This document shows, one piece after another, positions 57,955 through 64,000 of a stretch of 64,000 bases of DNA. Numbering within the stretch: the first letter of the stretch is position 1; the number at the start of each line of letters is the position of its first letter. This DNA is from an uncultured Allobosea sp. (lineage in GTDB: Bacteria; Pseudomonadota; Alphaproteobacteria; Rhizobiales; Beijerinckiaceae). The position numbers and the translations under genes were made by a program. The stretch covers positions 1 through 64,000 of the forward strand of contig NZ_CAMFKW010000007.1 of the NCBI RefSeq assembly GCF_945957345.1. Reading direction: 5' to 3'. Below the pieces are notes generated by a model, which saw only the letters and a list, made by a program, of their open reading frames with translations, was not told where the DNA came from and made no database searches.

Positions 57955-58895
57955 TGGTAGCGGATCCTCGGGTCGGTCAGGGCATAGGAGAGATCGATCA
58001 GCAAATTGATCAGCACATAGGTGCCGGCTGTCAGCAGGATGATCGCCTGGATCAGCGGATAGTCGCGGGCGAGCACGCCATCGACCACGAGCCGCCCGAG
58101 ACCGGGAATGTTGAACACTGTCTCGGTGACGACGACACCGGAGACCATCATGGCGAAGCCGGTGCCGACCACGGTGAGGATCGGGATCGCGGCGTTGCGC
58201 AGCGCATGACGGAACAGCACGATCCGCTCGCCCAGCCCCTTGGCGCGGGCCGTGCGGACATAGTCCTCGCGCAGCACCTCCAGCATCGAGGCGCGTGTCA
58301 TCCGCGAGACCAGCGCGATATAGAAGAAGGAGAGCGCCAGGCCCGGCATCACGATGCGGTGGAAGAACGGGCCGAAGCCATCGGCCAGCGCCTTGTAGCC
58401 CTGCACCGGGAACCATTTCAGGTTCACAGCGAAGACCGCGATCAGCACGTAGCCGATCACGAAGATCGGCACGGAGAAGCCGACGACCGAGAGCGCCATG
58501 ACGAAGCGGTCGACCATGCCACCATGGCGCCAGGCGGCGAGCACGCCGAGCGGCAGCGAGATCACCACCGTGAAGATCATCGCCATGACGGCGAGCGCCA
58601 ATGTCGGGCCGATACGCTGGCCGATCATCTCCAGCACCGGGCGCTGCGAGATCAGCGATGACCCGAAATCGCCCTCGGCCATATTGGTGATCCAGGCGAT
58701 GAACTGGCCGGCGATCGGCTTGTCCAGGCCGAGATTCTCGCGGATGGCCGCAAGCTGCGCCGGCGTCGCCTGGTCGCGGGCGATCGCTTGCGCCGGATCG
58801 CCCGGCGTCAGGCGCAGCAGCAGGAAGACGAACAGCGCCACGAAGAACATGACGGGGATCGCCATCGCGAGCCTGCGCAGGAAATAGGAAGCCAT
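57951..58895 (-). CDS. Peptide-type ABC transporter permease, DppB type, cluster 2
   Basis: Permease of 314 aa. The start ASYFLRRLAMAIPVMFFVAL, LTPGDPAQAIARDQ, the docking loop DYVRTARAKGLGERIVLFRH and the end YALTDPRIRY are typical. The ATG at 58895 has GGAG upstream and places the membrane helix at the usual distance; the frame is open to 58919. Confidence 0.94.
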   Translation of the reverse strand: MASYFLRRLAMAIPVMFFVALFVFLLLRLTPGDPAQAIARDQATPAQLAAIRENLGLDKPIAGQFIAWITNMAEGDFGSSLISQRPVLEMIGQRIGPTLALAVMAMIFTVVISLPLGVLAAWRHGGMVDRFVMALSVVGFSVPIFVIGYVLIAVFAVNLKWFPVQGYKALADGFGPFFHRIVMPGLALSFFYIALVSRMTRASMLEVLREDYVRTARAKGLGERIVLFRHALRNAAIPILTVVGTGFAMMVSGVVVTETVFNIPGLGRLVVDGVLARDYPLIQAIILLTAGTYVLINLLIDLSYALTDPRIRYQ

Positions 58896-58956
58896 GGAGT
58901 TCTCCACGCGCCTGGGCATCCGCCGTGGCGGGCGATGCCGGGAACCGGGCCGGTCA

Positions 58957-58985
58957 GGCCGGGCGGCGGATACCGCAGCCCGGCC
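58957..58985 (-). other. Intercistronic hairpin after the cluster 2 binding-protein gene
   Basis: GGCCGGGC (58957-58964) pairs with GCCCGGCC (58978-58985) within the 99-bp gap between the binding-protein gene and the DppB-type permease. No T-run follows, which fits mRNA protection rather than full termination. Confidence 0.5.
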
Positions 58986-58994
58986 TTGCGGGGC

Positions 58995-60575
58995 TTACTT
59001 GCTCACGCCCCAGAACAGGGTGAGCGGGCCGGGCTGGAGGTTCTTCAGCTTGGCGCTCCATGCGGCGACGGACTGGAACTCGCCGGCATTGAAGTAGAAG
59101 CCCTCGTCATAGGCGATCTGCTGGATCTCCCGGGCGATCTTCTTCTGCTCGTCGAGAGTCGAGGCGGTGATGTAGGCCGCGCGCAATTCCTCGACGCGGG
59201 CGCTTTTCGGCCAGCCGGACCAGGCGGTGTCGGCGCCGGAAGCATCGAGCAGCGCATGGACGGTCGGGTTCCAGATGCCGGACACGCCCCAATAGGTGAA
59301 GAACATGTTCCAGCCGCCCTGCGCCACCGGCTGCCAGCCGTTCTTGCGCGATTGCAGCGTCGCCCAGTCCATCGAGGCGACATCGACCTTGAAGCCGGCC
59401 TCGCGCAGGCGCTCGGCCGCGACGATCGGCTGTGTCGAGAGGATGGTCAGGTCCGTCGGCTGCATCATCAGCACCGGCGTGCCGTCATAGCCGGAGGCCT
59501 TGAGCAATTCCTTGGCCTTGGCCATGCGCTCCTTGGCGCTGCCCTTCAGGTATTCCGAGCCGGCATCGGAAGCGAGCGGCACGTCGCAGCCATAGACCGA
59601 GGCGCAGAGCTTGTAATACTGGCTGTCGCCGATCGCGGTCTGCATCAGCTGATCCTGGTCCAGCGCATACATCGCCGCCTGACGGACCTTGGGATTGTCG
59701 AAGGGCGGCAGGCGATGGTTGAAGCGGCCGGTCACCTGGCTGCCCAGCGCGTTGATCGCGCCGGTCTTGATCTCGTCATTGGCCTTGAGCAGCGGCAGCA
59801 GGTCGATCGTCACCTGCTCGATCAGGTCGACATCGCCGGATTGCAGCGCATTGATCGAGGTCTGCATGTCCGGCATCGCCTTCCACACGACCTTATCGAC
59901 GTTGACGGTCTTGCCGCCGGCGGTCCAGCTCATCGGCTCGGAGCGCGGCTTGTAGTCCTTGTTCTTGACATAGACGGCCTGGTCGCCCGGCCGGTACTGC
60001 TCCGCGACGAAACGGAACGGGCCGGAGCCGATCATCTCGGTGACCTGCTTGCCGGCGGGCGTCTCGGCGAGGCGCTTGGGCATCATGAAGGGCGGCACCG
60101 GCGAGGGCTTGGCCAGGAGCTCCAGCACCTGCCCGAAGGGCTTCGCCAGCTTGATCACCAGCACCTTGTCGGATGTCGCCTCGATCGAGGCGACATGCGC
60201 CATCATCGTGCGGGCGGCGCCATCGTTCTCGCCCCAGCGCTTCAGCGAGGCCACGCAATCGGCGGCGGTCACCGGCGCGCCGTCATGCCATTTGAGGCCG
60301 TCGCGCAGCGTCAGCGTATAGGTCAGCTTGTCGGCCGAGACGGCGTAGTCCGCCATCTGCGGCTGCGGATTGTACTTGGCGTCCATGCCGAGCAGCGTGT
60401 CGAACACCATGAAGCCGTGCGTGCGCACGATCTGCGCCGTGCTCAGGATCGGATCGAGCGTCCTGAGCGGTGCCTGCATGACGACGTTGAGCGTCGTCTC
60501 GGCAAAGGCCGGCAGCGCATGGAGGGAGCCAGCGACCAACGCGGCAACTCCGAAAGTCCTGAACCGAAACGTCAT
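58995..60575 (-). CDS. Peptide-type ABC transporter substrate-binding protein (SBP family 5), cluster 2
   Basis: Periplasmic receptor of 526 aa. The signal peptide ends near LPAFAE; the mature part starts LNVVMQAPLRTLDPILSTAQ and contains LKWHDGAPVTAADCVASLKR and MIGSGPFRFVAEQYRPG. Two mature-region cysteines in KLCASVYGCDVPL could form a disulfide near the ligand site, as in related receptors. GAGGGGAT precedes the ATG at 60575. Confidence 0.92.
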   Translation of the reverse strand: MTFRFRTFGVAALVAGSLHALPAFAETTLNVVMQAPLRTLDPILSTAQIVRTHGFMVFDTLLGMDAKYNPQPQMADYAVSADKLTYTLTLRDGLKWHDGAPVTAADCVASLKRWGENDGAARTMMAHVASIEATSDKVLVIKLAKPFGQVLELLAKPSPVPPFMMPKRLAETPAGKQVTEMIGSGPFRFVAEQYRPGDQAVYVKNKDYKPRSEPMSWTAGGKTVNVDKVVWKAMPDMQTSINALQSGDVDLIEQVTIDLLPLLKANDEIKTGAINALGSQVTGRFNHRLPPFDNPKVRQAAMYALDQDQLMQTAIGDSQYYKLCASVYGCDVPLASDAGSEYLKGSAKERMAKAKELLKASGYDGTPVLMMQPTDLTILSTQPIVAAERLREAGFKVDVASMDWATLQSRKNGWQPVAQGGWNMFFTYWGVSGIWNPTVHALLDASGADTAWSGWPKSARVEELRAAYITASTLDEQKKIAREIQQIAYDEGFYFNAGEFQSVAAWSAKLKNLQPGPLTLFWGVSK

Positions 60576-60618
60576 TCTTATCCCCTCGTTTTTGGCTATC
60601 TGGATTGGTTGAGCGTCG

Positions 60619-62088
60619 TCAGGCGGGAGCATCGCTCCACGGATAGACCCTGGCCGTATCGAGCTGCCGGTATGGGATCAGGCGCACATCGGCGGGGCCG
60701 AGATCAGGCGTGTCGACCACGAGGATTCGGTCGGCCACCGGCTCGTAATAGTCGCGGAAATGCGTCTTCGAGCGCAGCAGGATGACGTCGTAATCCTCCG
60801 GCCGCTCCCCGAAGATGAAGAATGGATCGCCATCGACCGCGAAGGCGAAATGCGAGACCACGGAGACGCGGATCGCACCGATCTGGAGGAGCGCGGTGAG
60901 CCCGAGATCGACGAAGGTCCCGCGCTGGTAGCGCCCGGAAACGTTGAAGGATTTCGGCCCCGACCAGATGACCCGCGCTTTGGCCTCGACCGGCCCGCCG
61001 GTCTCCGGCGCCGTCTTGCCGGCCAGCTTGATCGTGATTTCGGCGCCTTCGCCCGCTGCATGGGCTTGCGCGGCGGTCTCGGGATCGAGCAGGAAGGGCA
61101 CATTGACCCTCCCGACATCGCGGCCGAGCAGCGCCCGCAGCAGATGGGTCGAGTCGTTCATCCGGTCTGCATGCTCGAGCACCACGATCGGCCGGCCCTG
61201 CGCCGGCTTCTGCTCGACATCGGCCAGCGCGTCCTCGACGCCCAGGATCGGAATGGCGTTCGCGATGGCTGTCCGTGTCGCACGCAGCCGGTCCGAGAAG
61301 GCCTGCGCCTTCGCTTCGGCTGCTTCCTGCCCCGCCCAGTCCAGGCAGATCACCGACATGCCGGTATTGGCGCTGTCGGCATAAGAGAAGCCGGCCATGA
61401 TCGAGATGTCGCAATCGCCGGCCTGCTCGGCGCCGCGTGCCTCGGCGATGATCGAGGCCAGCGGTTCCAGCGCCGTCGCCGACATGATCGAGGGGATGAC
61501 GACATCCGGCCGCGCCACCGCGAGACCCGGCCGACGCCCCTCGCGCAGGAACCGCAGCAGGGCGCGGGCCGCCCGCTCGCCGGTCTCGCCCATGTCGATA
61601 TGCGGGGAATGGCGATAGGCGACGGCGATATCTGCGCCGCGCAAGGTCTCGCGATCGATATTGCCGTGATAGTCGAGCGCAACCGCGATCGGCAGCTCCG
61701 GGAAGGCCGCCCGCACTGCATCGATGACGTGCCGCTCGACATCCGGGTATCCCGCCGCCCAGCAGGCGCCGTGCAGAAACAGGATGACGCCGTCGAGCGG
61801 ACCGCTGCGGGCAAGCCCGGAGATGATCTCGCCGGTGTAATGCGCGACGGGTGCATCCGCCGTCGGGCCGAGCGCGCCGAGCAGCGTGTGGAACAGCGGA
61901 ACGAATTCCGCGCCTTCCCCCTCGCAGATCTTCAGGCAGCCGCCGGGCACCGTGTTGGTCCCGCGAAAGCGTTCCGTCAGATCCGCCCCACGCACGCAGA
62001 CGCGCTCGAACTCCGCCAGCTCCACGATCTGCGGAACGGCCGTGACCGATTCGAGATTGAAGCCGGCGAAGGCGATGCGGAGCGTCAT
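60619..62088 (-). CDS. M81-family metallopeptidase (MlrC-like), cluster 2
   Basis: Zinc metalloprotein of 489 aa, distant from the cluster 1 copy but in the same family. Landmarks are FAGFNLESVTAVPQ at the start, ILFLHGACWAAGYPDVERHV, AVALDYHGNI with the metal-binding Asp/His, YRHSPHIDMGETGERAARAL and the end ILLRSKTHFRDYYEPV. The ATG at 62088 lies 7 bp after the aminotransferase stop. Cytoplasmic; substrate unknown. Confidence 0.85.
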   Translation of the reverse strand: MTLRIAFAGFNLESVTAVPQIVELAEFERVCVRGADLTERFRGTNTVPGGCLKICEGEGAEFVPLFHTLLGALGPTADAPVAHYTGEIISGLARSGPLDGVILFLHGACWAAGYPDVERHVIDAVRAAFPELPIAVALDYHGNIDRETLRGADIAVAYRHSPHIDMGETGERAARALLRFLREGRRPGLAVARPDVVIPSIMSATALEPLASIIAEARGAEQAGDCDISIMAGFSYADSANTGMSVICLDWAGQEAAEAKAQAFSDRLRATRTAIANAIPILGVEDALADVEQKPAQGRPIVVLEHADRMNDSTHLLRALLGRDVGRVNVPFLLDPETAAQAHAAGEGAEITIKLAGKTAPETGGPVEAKARVIWSGPKSFNVSGRYQRGTFVDLGLTALLQIGAIRVSVVSHFAFAVDGDPFFIFGERPEDYDVILLRSKTHFRDYYEPVADRILVVDTPDLGPADVRLIPYRQLDTARVYPWSDAPA

Positions 62089-62095
62089 GCCGGGC

Positions 62096-63421
62096 TCAGC
62101 CCTTGACCGCCGCGTCGATCGCGCCGCCGATCCGCTCGACGATCTGGTCGATCTCTTCGGGGCTGATGATGTAGGGCGGCGCCAGCAGGACATGGTCGCC
62201 CAGGCGTCCGTCGATCGTGCCGCCCATCGGGTAGCACAGCAGCCCGCGCGCCATCGCCTCCTTCTTGATCCGGGCATGAATCTTCAACGCCGGATCGAAG
62301 GGCGTCTTGGTCTCCTTGTCGGCGACGATCTCGATGCCGCGGAACAGGCCGCGCCCGCGGATATCGCCAACATGGGCATGCTGGCCGAGGCGAGCGTCCA
62401 GCCCGGCCTGGAGGCGTTCACCCATCAGGCGGACGTTTTCCATCATCTCCGGCTGCGAGATCAGCTCGACGACCTTGAGCGCCGCCGCCGCCGCCATCGG
62501 ATGGCAGATATAGGTATGGCCGTGCTGGAAGAGCCCAGAGCCTTCCGCGAAGGAGCGATAGATCTTGTCGGAAAGCAGCACGGCGCCGATCGGCTGGTAG
62601 CCGCCGCCGAGCCCCTTGGCGATGGTGAGGAGATCGGGCGAGATGCCCTCCTGTTCGCAGGCGAACAGCGTGCCGGTGCGGCCCATGCCGCACATCACCT
62701 CGTCGAGGATCAGCAGGACGCCGTACTTGTCGCAGACGTGACGGATGCGGGCGAAGTAGTCCGCGACCGGGCCGACCGCGCCGAGCGTCGCGCCGACCAC
62801 CGGCTCGGCGATGAAGGCGATGACCTCGTCCGCGCCGAGCTCCAGGATCTTGGCCTCGAGCTCGTCGGCGAGCCGGGCGGCATAGGCCTCAGGCGTCTCG
62901 CCGTCTTTCTGGTCGCGATAGGCATAGCACGGCGAGACATGGTGGGTTTCGGGCAGTATCGGCTGGAACTGCGCCCGTCGCCAGGCATTGCCGCCGGCGG
63001 CGAGCGCGCCCAGCGTGTTGCCGTGGTAGCTCTGCCGGCGTGCGATGAAATGTCGGCGCTGCGGCTGGCCGATCTCGACGAAATATTGCCGCGCCATCTT
63101 CATCGCGGCCTCGACGGCCTCGGAGCCGCCGGAGACGAGATAAACGTAATCGAGCCCCTCCGGCGCCAGGTCGATCAGCTTGTCGGCCAGCTCCTCTGCG
63201 ACATCGGTGGTGAAGAAGGAGGTGTGCGCGTAGGCGATGCGGTCCATCTGCGCACGCATCGCCGCCATGACCTCGGGATGGCCGTGGCCGAGGCAGGAGA
63301 CGGCAGCGCCGCCCGAGCCGTCGATATAGCTGCGCCCGTCGGCGTCGGTGATGGTAACCCCGTGCCCCGCGACAGCTTGCGGCAGGCTGCCGCCGATCGA
63401 GCGATGGAGAATCCTGGTCAT
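62096..63421 (-). CDS. Class III PLP-dependent aminotransferase
   Basis: Omega-amino acid or amine transaminase of 441 aa. Motifs are YIDGSGGAAVSCLGHGHPEV, SGGSEAVEAAMKMARQY, the cofactor Asp in LLILDEVMCGMGRTG and the Schiff-base Lys in TIAKGLGGGYQPIGA. The ATG at 63421 gives the usual N-terminus; upstream starts to 63517 are open. It is the first gene of the leftward operon, which suggests the imported compound yields an amine or omega-amino acid. Confidence 0.92.
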   Translation of the reverse strand: MTRILHRSIGGSLPQAVAGHGVTITDADGRSYIDGSGGAAVSCLGHGHPEVMAAMRAQMDRIAYAHTSFFTTDVAEELADKLIDLAPEGLDYVYLVSGGSEAVEAAMKMARQYFVEIGQPQRRHFIARRQSYHGNTLGALAAGGNAWRRAQFQPILPETHHVSPCYAYRDQKDGETPEAYAARLADELEAKILELGADEVIAFIAEPVVGATLGAVGPVADYFARIRHVCDKYGVLLILDEVMCGMGRTGTLFACEQEGISPDLLTIAKGLGGGYQPIGAVLLSDKIYRSFAEGSGLFQHGHTYICHPMAAAAALKVVELISQPEMMENVRLMGERLQAGLDARLGQHAHVGDIRGRGLFRGIEIVADKETKTPFDPALKIHARIKKEAMARGLLCYPMGGTIDGRLGDHVLLAPPYIISPEEIDQIVERIGGAIDAAVKG

Positions 63422-63481
63422 CTCGGCATTCCCGGATTGGCGCGGGCAGACCGCCGCGGCGCGCAGCCTCATGACATGCTC

Positions 63482-63667
63482 TGCAACGAAATGCAACATT
63501 TGTTTTATGTGATACAAATATGAAACGATTGACTTCTAAACTGTTGCAGCAGAACACTGCGTTGCAACACCCTCCCGGCTGAGGGAAAACGGAAAAACCG
63601 TTTGAAATCCGTCCGCCGCGCGGGAATGGTCGCGGCCGGACAAAGAGGGCTCGATTCAAATGTTGCA
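63482..63667. promoter_or_regulatory. Cluster of TGTTGCA/TGCAACA half-sites between the divergent genes
   Basis: The heptamer or a close match occurs at 63482-63488 (TGCAACG), 63492-63498 (TGCAACA), 63542-63548 (TGTTGCA), 63563-63569 (TGCAACA) and 63661-63667 (TGTTGCA, over the regulator start codon). The third and fourth form an inverted pair. This is a candidate operator array for the RpiR-family protein, controlling both directions. Confidence 0.55.
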
Positions 63668-64000
63668 GGCCGATCCCTTGCGCGAACGCATCGTCAGCCT
63701 CTTCGACGCCATGTCCCCGCAATTGCGGCAGGCGGCGCGCTACATCATCGAGCACCCGCAGGAGGTCGCGCTGGTCTCGATGCGGGAGCTCGCCCGCAAT
63801 GCCGGCGTGCAGCCCTCGACCATGACCCGGCTCGCCAAGTTCCTCGGCCTCGCCGGTTATGACGACATCCGCGCCCATCACGCCGAAGCGATCCGCTTCC
63901 GCGTGGACGGCTTCGCCGCCCGCGCCATGCAGACCGAGGAGAGCGAAGAGGACATGGCGGCGGCACAATTGTCGCGCCGCATGTTGCAGGGCCTCGCCGC
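63660..64000 (+). CDS. RpiR/MurR-family transcriptional regulator, C-terminus off window
   Basis: The first 113 residues are visible. They contain the RpiR-type HTH: LRERIVSLFDAMSPQLRQAA, then SMRELARNAGVQPSTMTRLA and KFLGLAGYDDIRAHHAEAIR. A SIS sugar-phosphate-binding domain is expected after the window edge. AGAGGG is about 10 bp before the ATG. It is divergent from the aminotransferase-M81-transporter operon and is its likely regulator. Confidence 0.88.
   Translation, partial: MLQADPLRERIVSLFDAMSPQLRQAARYIIEHPQEVALVSMRELARNAGVQPSTMTRLAKFLGLAGYDDIRAHHAEAIRFRVDGFAARAMQTEESEEDMAAAQLSRRMLQGLA

Noticed and set aside
63353-63375. A third GTAACC promoter-like site
   Set aside because: It lies inside the aminotransferase coding region and lacks CGAA/CGAT at a 16-bp spacing.

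Overview
The window looks like chromosome of a high-GC alphaproteobacterium of the Hyphomicrobiales (Rhizobiales), plausibly Bosea-like. That placement is inferred from base composition, a rhizobial dctA/dctB/dctD arrangement, urea transport and urease genes of rhizobial order, and short palindromic repeats typical of the order. No tRNA, rRNA, CRISPR array, transposase or phage gene was seen. Most of the sequence is tightly packed operons for uptake and breakdown of organic acids, sugars, peptides or amides, and urea.

Layout. 1-2.7 kb: a formate dehydrogenase catalytic subunit read through an in-frame UGA (selenocysteine), cut by the left edge. 2.9-10.8 kb: a LacI regulator divergent from a complete carbohydrate ABC transporter and a GH31 glycosidase, with a perfect operator palindrome between them. 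11.1-13.9 kb: a FadR-type regulator, an SDR dehydrogenase and an enolase-superfamily dehydratase, ending in a strong terminator. 13.9-18.7 kb: dctA facing away from dctBD, with a sigma-54 promoter and two phased candidate DctD sites. 18.7-28.3 kb: a catabolic locus of unknown substrate with a GntR/FCD regulator, two enolase-superfamily paralogues, an aspartoacylase-type deacylase, a peptide-type ABC transporter without its ATPase and an M81 peptidase, containing a 265-bp nested palindromic element. 28.4-31.7 kb: a cobalamin riboswitch followed by a BtuFCD-type importer. 31.7-34.2 kb: threonine aldolase and serine dehydratase.

34.5-45.9 kb: a nitrogen-acquisition block, urtABCDE then ureD-A-J-B-C-E-F-G, behind a sigma-54 promoter and closed by an intrinsic terminator. 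46.1-52.4 kb: minus-strand genes for a YHS protein, a membrane protein, a TPR protein, an OpgC-type membrane protein, a TPP enzyme and an esterase. 52.5-53.8 kb: an ECF sigma factor with an NrsF-type membrane anti-sigma factor. A GTAACC-N16-CGAA promoter lies between these two, and a near-copy (CGAT) precedes the TPP/OpgC operon. 54-63.4 kb: an eight-gene minus-strand operon (class III aminotransferase, second M81 peptidase, peptide-type ABC transporter with a fused double ATPase, nitrilase-family amidase, CMD-family protein), divergent from an RpiR-family regulator cut by the right edge.

The most interesting material is the pair of M81-centred transport and catabolism loci, the nested palindromic element inside one of them, the candidate ECF regulon, and the recoded formate dehydrogenase.
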